Shown in pieces: positions 51,347-57,957 of a stretch of DNA of 64,000 bases; within the stretch, counting starts at the first letter, position 1; every line of letters starts with the position of its first letter. Source of the DNA: Chryseobacterium cucumeris. Lineage in GTDB: Bacteria > Bacteroidota > Bacteroidia > Flavobacteriales > Weeksellaceae. Location of the stretch: NCBI RefSeq assembly GCF_016775705.1, contig NZ_CP068760.1:1984001-2048000 (forward strand), written 5' to 3'. The translations under genes and the position numbers were made by a program. The notes beneath the pieces were generated by a model. It did not search any database, had not been told where the DNA came from, and was given only the letters and a program-made list of their open reading frames with translations.

Positions 51347-51376
51347 AGACTGCCTCATCATTTTGAGACAGTCTTC
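51347..51376 (+). terminator. Terminator of the MarR operon
   Basis: AAGACTGCCTCA and TGAGACAGTCTT arms with one mismatch and a 6-nt loop. A-run before and T-rich after, so it could stop both this operon and the converging exonuclease operon. Confidence 0.8.
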
Positions 51377-51407
51377 ATTTTTAAATATCTGTTTCTATTT
51401 TCATTAT

Positions 51408-51959
51408 TTAATAATTCTTCAGGCACCAATGCAGAATCTTTGCAATGTTTTTGGCATCGTCTACACCTCTGTGGTGGGTACCTTCTAAAGTCATACCCAA
51501 TTCGCCCAAAGCTCTGTTCATTCCGACACTTTTCCTGATCGTAGGATGAATTTCACCAAATAATGTCTTCACATTGATGTGATCATCACTCATTGGATAA
51601 TCTGTGTAGAATCTTCTTGCCTGGTTTTGAAGCATATTCAGATCATAGTTTCCGTAGCTTGCCCATGTCAGTTCTTCGGAATCATATTCTGCCCTCAGGA
51701 TATCAAAAGCATCATCCAGCATAATGCCTTCATGATCCAGCATATTTTGGGTAATTGTAGTCAATTCCGTACAGAATGGACTCACTTTTGAATGCTGGGG
51801 TTTGATTAAAATCCCTTCATTTTTAGAGATCTTACCCGTTTTTGCATTCATGATGCATACTCCGATTTCAATGATCTCACTTTCCTGACCTCTTGGCGGC
51901 CGGTTTTCCCAACATGTTGCTTCAAGGTCTACTATTAATATATTTTCTGTTGTTTTCAC
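51408..51959 (-). CDS. DEDDh 3'-5' exonuclease (ERI-1/KapD-like), copy 1
   Basis: 183 aa. Exo I: ILIVDLEATCWENRPP (D and E ligands); Exo II: LTWASYGNYDLNML; Exo III: LEGTHHRGVDDAKNIAKILH (catalytic His, Asp). The short, single-domain form with THHRGVDDAKN resembles KapD and the ERI-1/3'hExo exonucleases, which trim RNA 3' ends. Last gene of the repair operon. Tandem paralogue of the next gene upstream. Confidence 0.9.
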   Translation of the reverse strand: MKTTENILIVDLEATCWENRPPRGQESEIIEIGVCIMNAKTGKISKNEGILIKPQHSKVSPFCTELTTITQNMLDHEGIMLDDAFDILRAEYDSEELTWASYGNYDLNMLQNQARRFYTDYPMSDDHINVKTLFGEIHPTIRKSVGMNRALGELGMTLEGTHHRGVDDAKNIAKILHWCLKNY

Positions 51960-52072
51960 TTGTTTAAAATTTAATTGTTAAAGATTGGAAGAGAGATGCA
52001 GAAAGAGGAAAGTTTTAATAGTATCTCATTTACTTTCAGCCTCCAGCCTCTGTCCTCCAGCTTATTGACTAT

Positions 52073-52615
52073 TTACAGAATCTTACTTAAAATTCTGGCT
52101 GTATTATAAGCATCGTCTGCTCCGCTGTGATGGGTGCCTTCAAAACTCATATTCAAATAACTTAAAGCTCTTTTAAGCCCTATTTGTTTATGTAATTTGA
52201 AATGTCTTTTAAATTCATGCATCACATTCATATAATTTTCTGAAAAAGGATTGGTTATCCCGAGCCAGTCACATTGTTCTATGATCTGCTCTCCGTCGAA
52301 GTTTCCATAACCTGCCCAGGTAAGCAGTACAGAATGGTATTGATCTCTGATTATTTCACAGGCTTCTTCGAAATAGATTCCTTTTTCTTCTATCAGTTGT
52401 GGCGTAATTCCTGTCAATTGTGTACAGAATCTGTTGATCTCTGACCGCTCCGGAATGACATAGATGCTTTGTTTCTGCGAAATCGCTTTTGATGTTAAGT
52501 TTAATTTGCAAATTCCTATTTCTATAATATCGACCTGCTGCCCAATGGGAATTCTGTCGTTTTCCCAGCATGTAGCTTCCAGATCGATAATGATTATCTC
52601 ATTGGTTGTTTTCAT
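52073..52615 (-). CDS. DEDDh 3'-5' exonuclease (ERI-1/KapD-like), copy 2
   Basis: 180 aa. Exo I: IIIIDLEATCWENDRI; Exo II: LTWAGYGNFDGEQII; Exo III: FEGTHHSGADDAYNTARIL. Same family as the downstream gene, but the two have diverged, so they may have different RNA substrates. 98 nt separate it from the phosphoesterase gene, and 113 nt from the second exonuclease; both spacers have short A/T repeats. Confidence 0.9.
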   Translation of the reverse strand: MKTTNEIIIIDLEATCWENDRIPIGQQVDIIEIGICKLNLTSKAISQKQSIYVIPERSEINRFCTQLTGITPQLIEEKGIYFEEACEIIRDQYHSVLLTWAGYGNFDGEQIIEQCDWLGITNPFSENYMNVMHEFKRHFKLHKQIGLKRALSYLNMSFEGTHHSGADDAYNTARILSKIL

Positions 52616-52713
52616 GATTTTATTCTTAGAAATTAGAAGTTAGAGGTTAGAGGTTAGAATTTAGTTTGGTTTATACTTCTCATATCCTCAAGCTTCATTT
52701 TCATTGTTAATTG

Positions 52714-53277
52714 TTAATTCCTGGGAGCAAATGGAGGCGTCCATTTTTTTCTCTTCATTATTTCTTTAACTTCTTCGTAGGAAACCGGATAAAAATTGTG
52801 ACAGTCTACCCCAACGTCAAAACTGAGTGCCATTTCATCATCCGGCAATGTTCCGTGCGAGTGACCGTATAATTGCCAGACCCCACGGTGGGAGCCATTC
52901 CAGGTACGCATGGCGTAATGGAAAAGAATGATTTTCTGTTTGCCATTATTTTGATCCGGTTCATCAATTCTCAGTTCGTGGTAATCTCTGATGGAAGCAA
53001 ATCGTTTGGGATACGTTAAAGCAGCTCCTTCATGATTGCCTTTGATCAGATGGATATTACCATGTAAGTGATCTAGAATTTCTTTTGTAAAATCCGGTTT
53101 TCCTAAACTCATATCTCCTAAGTGGTATACCGTATCACCGGGCTCAATTTTCTCATTCCATCTTTTAATGAGTTCTTCATTCATATGGTCCAGAGATTCA
53201 AAAGGCCGCTCTGAAAATTTTATAATATTCTCATGACCAAAATGATGGTCTGCTGTAAAAAATATATTGGGTTTCAT
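52714..53277 (-). CDS. Calcineurin-like phosphoesterase
   Basis: 187 aa from the ATG at 53277; upstream codons are less protein-like. Full motif set: FFTADHHFGHENI, VYHLGDMSLGKP, HLIKGNHEGAAL, LFHYAMRTWN, LYGHSHGTLPDD. The small YfcE/metallophosphatase type cleaves phosphomono- or diesters with two metals. Position next to the RNA ligase gene suggests removal of 3' phosphate or 2',3'-cyclic phosphate ends before ligation. That role is inferred from context. Confidence 0.9.
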   Translation of the reverse strand: MKPNIFFTADHHFGHENIIKFSERPFESLDHMNEELIKRWNEKIEPGDTVYHLGDMSLGKPDFTKEILDHLHGNIHLIKGNHEGAALTYPKRFASIRDYHELRIDEPDQNNGKQKIILFHYAMRTWNGSHRGVWQLYGHSHGTLPDDEMALSFDVGVDCHNFYPVSYEEVKEIMKRKKWTPPFAPRN

Positions 53278-53469
53278 TTTTTTAATTGTTTTTTCTTTTT
53301 TAAACCACCCCGTCAAAAATTCTAAATTTTCGCCACCCCTCCAAATGATGGGAATTGCCACACTTTTATGAGCCCTGTTTCCTCTTTAATACAATGAAGT
53401 GTTTTTGTTCTTCTGACTTTGATGGTTGCTTATTATACATAAAAAAGTTTCGGTAAAAAATTACCGAAA

Positions 53470-54486
53470 CTATACTTTGAGAGTCATCAACTCTTCTTTT
53501 ATAAAATCAATGACTAAAGAATTCAACTTTTTATTGATCCTTTTCTGCTCTTCTTTTTCAATAGTGGCAAAAGCTGCCGGGAAGTCTTTCTGGAAATCCT
53601 CTAAAATATCCTGTGAAAAAAGACCAATTACCTTACCTATCATTTTAGGTTCGAATTCACCGATTTTGCTCACCACATTATTCAGTCTGTTGGCTGTAGC
53701 ATATTTTTGGATTTCCTCCCAGATCTCCAGAGCTTTTTCACTGAAATGAACTTGTTTCTGAACAGTTTTCGCTTGTTTTTTAACCATTTTCGCTTTTTCG
53801 ACCCATTTTTCATTCTTGTTTTTCAGAATGATTCTTGCGCCGTTCCCAAAGTATTTGGTCTTCAAAGTTTTTACAATAGTTCCTTCACACCTATTGTTCT
53901 CTAATTCAGGTAATCCAAGCCAGGCTGGAATGTATGAATTGAAAACATTGGGGAATCTCAAAGCGTCTTCCAGAGTTCCCTGAAACAAGATTCTAGCATA
54001 GAAAAATCCTGTCTCTTCAAAAATCTGATTGACAACGTCTGTATCCAGATAGGTGATTCCATTCAGTTTAATATCGAAAGCGTAAAATTCATTGTGAGGG
54101 GCATATTCAATACCTTTCTGTACTTTCACAGCATCTTTTACGGATTCTACTTCTTTATGCTGGTAACCGCCACCGAACAATTCACCGTAGATCACTACAG
54201 TTTCAACATCCGGGTGGATGGTCTTTACTTTCTGAAACACTTCTATTACATTATTTCTGTAGCGTTCCAAAACCTGATGGGCATTGAAAAATTTTTCATC
54301 TTTTTCGATGAAAGCAGTTCTCTTCGCTATTTTAATTTCCTTTCCGTCGGTAAAGAAAGAGAAATTAGCGCCGTGAACTTTTTCCTGTACGATGAAAACC
54401 TCATCCCCAAAACCCTGCATTCTGATCTGTTCGATCACGCGGGCCTGGTAAGCATTTTCTATAGCGTTATATGTTTTGAAAATCAT
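53470..54486 (-). CDS. Rnl2-type RNA ligase
   Basis: 338 aa. Nucleotidyltransferase motif I is FIVQEKVHGANFSFF with Lys36 as the AMP acceptor (KxHG, the Rnl2 form); motif III VVIYGELFGGGY, IIIa EFYAFDIKLNG, IV ENNRCEGTIVK, V ARIILKNKNEKW. The C-terminal helical domain (LEIWEEIQKYATANRLNNVV) is like that of T4 Rnl2 and trypanosome editing ligases. It seals 3'-OH/5'-P nicks in RNA duplexes. Sits in an operon of RNA-end processing genes below the tRNA array, so repair of cleaved tRNA is the likely job. Confidence 0.9.
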   Translation of the reverse strand: MIFKTYNAIENAYQARVIEQIRMQGFGDEVFIVQEKVHGANFSFFTDGKEIKIAKRTAFIEKDEKFFNAHQVLERYRNNVIEVFQKVKTIHPDVETVVIYGELFGGGYQHKEVESVKDAVKVQKGIEYAPHNEFYAFDIKLNGITYLDTDVVNQIFEETGFFYARILFQGTLEDALRFPNVFNSYIPAWLGLPELENNRCEGTIVKTLKTKYFGNGARIILKNKNEKWVEKAKMVKKQAKTVQKQVHFSEKALEIWEEIQKYATANRLNNVVSKIGEFEPKMIGKVIGLFSQDILEDFQKDFPAAFATIEKEEQKRINKKLNSLVIDFIKEELMTLKV

Positions 54487-54492
54487 TTTGTT

Positions 54493-55056
54493 TTAGTTTT
54501 TAATCGTTTCTGATTCGTTTTTTTCCATCTGGGTAATGTGTCTTTGGGCATGGAGTGAAAGAAAATAAATATATTCATATACATTGATTTTCCCCAGTTC
54601 ATTCACTGTCATTGTAGTTTTATACAAAACGCCTTCGCCATTTTTCATTACCTCAAGATAGTTTAAGCATTGAAGAAATTGTTGGCCTATTAAGCTTCGG
54701 ATTTCATCTAAGCTTAATTCTCCTTTCGGCTCCATATGTTCTGGTCTTATCCATTCAAAAGCACCATATTCACCTACTTTGTCAAAATTTTCTTTATTGA
54801 AACTGTAGTTTTTTATTTCAGATTCCAGATCAAGTTCTAAAGAATTCTTCATTGCTTTTTTGGACCCTTTTTCGATAAGGATGAGCAGATAAAAATTCGT
54901 AAGATAAATGTGCTCTAAAATCTGCTGAATCGTCCAGCCTCCGTTTGAAGGCTGATGATTCAACGTTTTTTTATCTTTTTGAAACCATCCGTCTACATTA
55001 TCAAATGTGAGCTTCAGATGTGCTTTTATATCTTCAATAAATCTAAAAATGTCCAT
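54493..55056 (-). CDS. DinB-family protein
   Basis: 187 aa four-helix bundle. The His ligands of DinB are in IQQILEHIYLTNFY, and HAQRHITQMEKN near the C terminus; the third is not obvious. DinB_2 proteins are metal-binding, mostly thiol-transferase-like or DNA-damage linked. It overlaps the cREC stop by one base and ends 6 nt before the ligase gene, so it is a true member of the repair operon. Its function there is unknown. Confidence 0.85.
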   Translation of the reverse strand: MDIFRFIEDIKAHLKLTFDNVDGWFQKDKKTLNHQPSNGGWTIQQILEHIYLTNFYLLILIEKGSKKAMKNSLELDLESEIKNYSFNKENFDKVGEYGAFEWIRPEHMEPKGELSLDEIRSLIGQQFLQCLNYLEVMKNGEGVLYKTTMTVNELGKINVYEYIYFLSLHAQRHITQMEKNESETIKN

Positions 55057-55427
55057 TACAATTCTTTAAAGTTTTGCAGCAGGTTTAGGATATTTTCCTT
55101 TCCTACCGGATTCATGGAGTGGCAATAGAATTTCGGAAGATCCAGATAATGATCCATACAATATTCTACCAGCCATTTGGCGCAGTCGTATCCTGTTTTC
55201 TCAACAAATTCCTGAGAATTCTGTTTCAAATAGTGTTCGTCTGCAAGATCATGGTCAAAAGATATCATTTCCGGGAGTCCTTTTTCCAAGATCCTGTTGA
55301 CAAACTGTTCGTAATTCCGAACAATGTGCCAGTCACTTCTGAGGAAAATATCCTGTTGGGTATAATGATAAGCCTCGATCGGATATCTTATATCATCCAG
55401 AAATAATAATCTTTTTGTTTTTTCCAT
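55056..55427 (-). CDS. Cyclic-phosphate-processing receiver (cREC) domain protein
   Basis: 123 aa from the ATG at 55427. KRLLFLDDIRYP, MISFDHDLADEHYL, TGYDCAKWLVEYCMDH and YCHSMNPVGKENILNLLQ. This is the receiver-like domain described by Burroughs and Aravind in RNA-repair operons and predicted to act on 2',3'-cyclic phosphate ends; the paired DD, the SFDHDL Asp and the HSxN block are the signature residues. TAATG overlap with the DinB start. It is the strongest single marker that this is an RNA-repair operon. Confidence 0.85.
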   Translation of the reverse strand: MEKTKRLLFLDDIRYPIEAYHYTQQDIFLRSDWHIVRNYEQFVNRILEKGLPEMISFDHDLADEHYLKQNSQEFVEKTGYDCAKWLVEYCMDHYLDLPKFYCHSMNPVGKENILNLLQNFKEL

Positions 55428-55485
55428 TGTTAATTTTTTTAAATTCTTTAAACTTCCAGCTCCCAACATCCCTCTTCCATCTTTC

Positions 55486-55971
55486 TTACACCATCATATC
55501 AGCACAATTGGAACTTGCGAAAGCGTAAGGCTTTGCTTTAAACACATATCCCATTCCCAGAATATATCCCATAGCATCTTTTAATGCTACATTGGATTTA
55601 AAATCCGGGTCGGTATTAATGTCTGCGTGTACCTCCATTTCCACACCATAAGCATCCAGCACAGAACAGATCGCGTATGCAATTTCAACGGATTTATTGA
55701 CTTCATTCAGCATTCGCTCCTTGATACTGATACTCTGTATTTCTCTTTCTTTTCTGATAAAGGTAAACGCTCCTTTTCCCTCACGAATAAACACTACTGC
55801 CGTGGCATAACTGATGGCATCTCCGTATACGTGGGAGTCTGATCCCACACATACTTTCAAACGGTGTCCGTTGGCCTGTTCGCGAATGATGGCTTCTTCT
55901 ACCAGCTGTGTGATAGAGTGCTGGAAAATTTTTCCACTCATATTCTGCCATATTTGTTGTTGCGTTTCCAT
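55486..55971 (-). CDS. RNase H-like YkuK (DUF458) protein
   Basis: 161 aa from the ATG at 55971; 19 upstream codons are in frame but look non-coding. RLKVCVGSDSHVYGDAISYA (first Asp), EIQSISIKERMLNEVNKSVE, MEVHADINTDPDFKSNVALK (Asp pair) and VFKAKPYAFASSNCADMMV. The family has a ribonuclease H fold with the acidic residues in place. First protein gene of the repair operon and the one nearest to the tRNA array. Substrate unknown. Confidence 0.85.
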   Translation of the reverse strand: METQQQIWQNMSGKIFQHSITQLVEEAIIREQANGHRLKVCVGSDSHVYGDAISYATAVVFIREGKGAFTFIRKEREIQSISIKERMLNEVNKSVEIAYAICSVLDAYGVEMEVHADINTDPDFKSNVALKDAMGYILGMGYVFKAKPYAFASSNCADMMV

Positions 55972-56017
55972 TTTTTCTACATGTTTTAAATTTTGTTTTA
56001 AATTAATTTGTGAATTG

Positions 56018-56096
56018 TGAATCGTCAATTAGTTTTCACTGTCAATATTTTTAAATTCATTTGCAAAGCAAAATTCACTATTGACTATTCACTTTG
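56018..56096. repeat. Intergenic inverted repeat at the edge of the tRNA array
   Basis: GTGAATTGTGAATCGTCAAT, then TTTGCAAAGCAAAATTCACT, then ATTGACTATTCAC: same family as at 36.85 and 58.2 kb. It can form an imperfect long hairpin between the YkuK gene and the first tRNA-like gene. Confidence 0.5.
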
Positions 56097-56167
56097 CACT
56101 CCGAACCGGACTTGAACCGATACCATCAGTTTTGGAGACTGAGATGCTATCATTACACCATCAGAGT
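56097..56167 (-). tRNA. tRNA-Trp(CCA)-like
   Basis: Acceptor ACTCTGA/TCGGAGT, anticodon arm TCAGT-CTCCAAA-ACTGA (anticodon CCA), T loop TTCAAGT, discriminator G as in Trp tRNAs. The D loop is short (AATGATA) and lacks the G18-G19 pair, unlike normal Trp tRNAs. No CCA encoded. Confidence 0.75.
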
Positions 56168-56174
56168 AAAATTG

Positions 56175-56245
56175 TTGATTCATTAGGACTCGAACCTAAA
56201 CTCCAAGAATCAAAATCTTGTGTGCTGCCATTACACTATGAATCA
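56175..56245 (-). tRNA. tRNA-Gln(TTG)
   Basis: Acceptor TGATTCA/TGAATCA, D arm GTGTAATGGCAGCAC, anticodon arm CAAGA-TTTTGAT-TCTTG (anticodon TTG), T loop TTCGAGT, discriminator A. Regular tRNA-Gln style. Confidence 0.8.
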
Positions 56246-56330
56246 ATTTTATAATTGATAAATGTTGATTGATAATTGATGAAGTGCTCAGCAATCATTG
56301 ATCATTAATCTCTTATCATTTATGTTTTTG

Positions 56331-56403
56331 TACGGGAAGAGGGACTCGAACCCCCAAAAGCTTGATCCTAAATCAAGAGTGTCTGCCATTCCACCATTCC
56401 CGC
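56331..56403 (-). tRNA. tRNA-Leu(TAG) without long variable arm
   Basis: Acceptor GCGGGAA/TTCCCGT, D arm GTGGAATGGCAGACAC (Leu-like), anticodon arm CTTGA-TTTAGGA-TCAAG (TAG). The variable region is only 5 nt (CTTTT), whereas bacterial Leu tRNAs are class II with a long arm. T loop TTCGAGT. Confidence 0.72.
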
Positions 56404-56404
56404 A

Positions 56405-56475
56405 GGTTTTTATAAGTAATGAGTAATATTTTCTATTTTTATTATTACTCATTGCTCATTACTTATTATTCATAT
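56405..56475. repeat. Intergenic inverted repeat in the array
   Basis: GTAATGAGTAATATTTT and ATTACTCATTGCTCATTAC arms. Same family as at 12.0 and 17.1 kb; a second copy follows at 56560-56636. Confidence 0.55.
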
Positions 56476-56479
56476 CCTG

Positions 56480-56553
56480 TACCTCTCCCCAGATTCGAAC
56501 TGGGACTTTACGGGGTTTAAAGCCGTTTTCTCTGCCAATTGGAATAGAGAGGC
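56480..56553 (-). tRNA. tRNA-Leu(TAA)-like without long variable arm
   Basis: Acceptor GCCTCTC/GAGAGGT, anticodon arm ACGGC-TTTAAAC-CCCGT (TAA, one C-C mismatch next to the loop), variable region AAAGT, T arm CCCAG-TTCGAAT-CTGGG, discriminator A. Class I shape for a Leu anticodon. Confidence 0.7.
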
Positions 56554-56559
56554 GTTATT

Positions 56560-56636
56560 TTTATGAGTAATGAGTAATTGGTAATACTTTCTATTTTCAT
56601 TATTACTCATTGCTCATTACTTATTACTCATATTAT
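56560..56636. repeat. Intergenic inverted repeat in the array, second copy
   Basis: ATGAGTAATGAGTAATTGG then ATTACTCATTGCTCATTAC and TTATTACTCAT. Near-copy of 56405-56475, so the tRNA unit between them is flanked by direct copies. Confidence 0.55.
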
Positions 56637-56642
56637 GTCTAG

Positions 56643-56728
56643 GTTTGAGAAAGCTCTGTCTGTTTATAAATTATGCCTGCTAGTATTTGTAAAGATCTTC
56701 TGCTCTCGACAAACCTTTCTCATTTCCT
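56643..56728 (-). ncRNA. Conserved hairpin element R1
   Basis: Minus-strand arms TGAGAAAGGTTTGTC and GACAGAGCTTTCTCA enclose the conserved core GAGAGCAGAAGATCTTTA and a variable loop. One of five copies sharing TGTCGAGNGCAGAAGATC and GACAG; the outer stem sequence differs from copy to copy while pairing is kept. Confidence 0.65.
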
Positions 56729-56749
56729 AATGTATTTTGTTTAAAAAAG

Positions 56750-56806
56750 TAAAAGGCTGTCTGTTTTTATTGACTAAAGATCTTCTGCGCTCGACAGTCC
56801 TTTTTT
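56750..56806 (-). ncRNA. Conserved hairpin element R2
   Basis: Minus strand: AAAAGGACTGTC and GACAGCCTTTT arms around GAGCGCAGAAGATCTTTA. Directly follows R1. Confidence 0.65.
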
Positions 56807-56824
56807 CTCTTTTCTTCTTTTTTG

Positions 56825-56907
56825 TGTGAATGATAACTGGCCAATTTTTAAAAACAATCTGAACTTTCATGGTATTAAATCAATTCAATATTGACCAGTT
56901 ATTCACA
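56825..56907 (-). ncRNA. Long hairpin element with 18-nt arms
   Basis: Minus strand TGTGAATAACTGGTCAAT pairs with ATTGGCCAGTTATCATTCAC: 11 bp, a 3-nt bulge, then 7 bp, around a 44-nt loop. It is distinct from the R elements and placed between R2 and tRNA-Glu. The shape recalls simple Y RNAs, but no tRNA part is present. Confidence 0.5.
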
Positions 56908-56912
56908 TCCAG

Positions 56913-56984
56913 TACTCTATAAGGGAATCGAACCCTTGTTTTCTGCTCGAAAGGCAGGCGTCCTCACCGTTAGACGAATAGAGC
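56913..56984 (-). tRNA. tRNA-Glu(TTC)
   Basis: Acceptor GCTCTAT/ATAGAGT, D arm GTCTAACGGTGAGGAC (Glu-like), anticodon loop CTTTCGA (TTC), T loop TTCGATT, discriminator A. First base pair is G-U. Confidence 0.8.
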
Positions 56985-56989
56985 GTTAA

Positions 56990-57060
56990 TCCACAAACCA
57001 GGAATCGAACCTGGACAACAAGAGTACATTTCCTGCATGCTGCCATTACATTATCTGTGG
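56990..57060 (-). tRNA. tRNA-like, anticodon position TGT (Thr), U33 replaced by A
   Basis: Acceptor CCACAGA/TTTGTGG, D arm ATGTAATGGCAGCAT, anticodon arm CAGGA-AATGTAC-TCTTG. If the loop is 7 nt, the anticodon is TGT, but position 33 is A, not the invariant U. T arm CCAGG-TTCGATT-CCTGG. Possibly non-decoding. Confidence 0.65.
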
Positions 57061-57061
57061 T

Positions 57062-57148
57062 TGGTGGAAGTAGTAGGATTCGAACCTACTCAGCAATGAA
57101 GCAACAGATTTACAGTCTGCCCCGACTCTCCAACTTCGGCGTACTTCC
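57062..57148 (-). tRNA. tRNA-Tyr(GTA)
   Basis: Acceptor GGAAGTA/TACTTCC, discriminator A and encoded CCA, D loop with GG, anticodon loop CTGTAAA (GTA), 14-nt variable arm, T arm GTAGG-TTCGAAT-CCTAC. A regular class II Tyr tRNA and the most standard member of the array. Confidence 0.9.
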
Positions 57149-57200
57149 CTGTTTTATGAGCAATTAGTAATTCATAAGTAATTCCTCATTTTTCCTTTTT

Positions 57201-57272
57201 GAAAAGAAAAGGTCTGTCTTTATATTGAATGTTTGGTTAAAGATCTTCTGCGCTCGACAGCCTTTTTCTTTT
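57201..57272 (-). ncRNA. Conserved hairpin element R3
   Basis: Minus strand arms AAAAGAAAAAGGCTGTC and GACAGACCTTTTCTTTT, core GAGCGCAGAAGATCTTTA. Between tRNA-Tyr and tRNA-Cys. Confidence 0.65.
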
Positions 57273-57354
57273 ATTAATAAAGGATATTCTTTGTTATAGA
57301 TGATAAAAGATCATTGATAAATGATTCTTTATATCTCCTATAATTTTTACATTG

Positions 57355-57436
57355 AGATGGCTATGGGATTCAAACCCACTCAGTTGACACAACGGTTTTG
57401 CAGACCGCCCCGACTCTTCTACTTCGGCGAACCATC
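57355..57436 (-). tRNA. tRNA-Cys(GCA)-like with a Tyr-type class II body
   Basis: Acceptor GATGGTT/AGCCATC, anticodon arm GCGGT-CTGCAAA-ACCGT (GCA), discriminator U as in Cys. D stem CCGA/TCGG and a 12-nt variable arm match the neighbouring Tyr tRNA. D loop lacks GG and the T loop is TTTGAAT, so the G19-C56 pair is lost on both sides. Confidence 0.72.
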
Positions 57437-57443
57437 AGATTAA

Positions 57444-57504
57444 AAAATAAAGTCTGTCTTCATTTATTTGATAAAGAACTTCTGCGCCTGACAAACTTTA
57501 TTTT
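57444..57504 (-). ncRNA. Conserved hairpin element R4
   Basis: Minus strand AAAATAAAGTTTGTC pairs with GACAGACTTTATTTT over 15 positions (one G-U). The core is slightly altered: AGGCGCAGAAGTTCTTTA. Confidence 0.68.
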
Positions 57505-57548
57505 ACCTAAAAATTTATAAATGATATTCTTTAACTTTTAATTCATCC

Positions 57549-57626
57549 GGAGAGAAGAAAAGCCTGTCTGTATTTTTCGTGTTTGGCGTAAGATCTTCTG
57601 CTCTCGACAAACTTTACTTTTTCTCC
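57549..57626 (-). ncRNA. Conserved hairpin element R5
   Basis: Minus strand GGAGAAAAAGTAAAGTTTGTC-type arm (GTTTGTC conserved) with GACAGGCTTTTCTTCTCTCC, core GAGAGCAGAAGATCTTAC. Directly follows R4. Confidence 0.65.
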
Positions 57627-57652
57627 TGAAACAATTAACAATTAGTTACCTG

Positions 57653-57724
57653 CGATTCTGGAAAGACTCGAACTTTCAACTTCCGGCTTAACAGACCGGT
57701 GCTCTGCCATTGAGCTACAAAATC
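57653..57724 (-). tRNA. tRNA-Asn(GTT)
   Basis: Acceptor GATTTTG/CAGAATC, D arm GCTCAATGGCAGAGC, anticodon arm CCGGT-CTGTTAA-GCCGG (GTT), T arm GAAAG-TTCGAGT-CTTTC, discriminator G, as in Asn tRNAs. No CCA. Confidence 0.85.
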
Positions 57725-57728
57725 ATTG

Positions 57729-57802
57729 TAATTCCGGAAGGACTCGAACCTTCAACCTCCGGTGTATCAGACCGACACTCTAACCACTTGAGCTACGAAA
57801 TC
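57729..57802 (-). tRNA. tRNA-Ile(GAT)
   Basis: Acceptor GATTTCG/CGGAATT, D arm GCTCAAGTGGTTAGAGT, anticodon loop CTGATAC (GAT), T arm GAAGG-TTCGAGT-CCTTC, discriminator A. Its 5' end is 4 nt from the next gene, so the tRNAs must be cut from one precursor. Confidence 0.82.
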
Positions 57803-57807
57803 ATTTG

Positions 57808-57879
57808 TATTCCATAAGGGGATCGAACCCTTGTCGTCCGGTAGAAAGCCGGATGCACTTGCCACTATGCTAATGGAAC
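57808..57879 (-). tRNA. tRNA-Glu(TTC), second type
   Basis: Acceptor GTTCCAT/ATGGAAT, D arm GCATAGTGGCAAGTGC, anticodon arm TCCGG-CTTTCTA-CCGGA (TTC), T arm AAGGG-TTCGATC-CCCTT. Its body differs from the other Glu gene at 56913, so it is not a recent duplicate. Confidence 0.78.
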
Positions 57880-57885
57880 CAATTG

Positions 57886-57957
57886 TCTGGAAAGCAAGAT
57901 TCGAACTTGCGACCTCCCGCGTCCAAGACGGGTAAACAACCACCGTTATCTTTCCAG
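57886..57957 (-). tRNA. tRNA-Pro(TGG)
   Basis: Acceptor CTGGAAA/TTTCCAG (perfect), anticodon arm CCCGT-CTTGGAC-GCGGG (TGG), T arm GCAAG-TTCGAAT-CTTGC, discriminator A. The D arm (TAACGGTGGTTGTT) pairs poorly. Confidence 0.78.

Noticed and set aside
56643-57626. CRISPR array, because of regularly repeated elements
   Set aside because: The repeats are hairpins of 57-86 nt with variable stems and irregular spacing, interrupted by tRNA genes; there are no spacers of uniform length and no cas genes.
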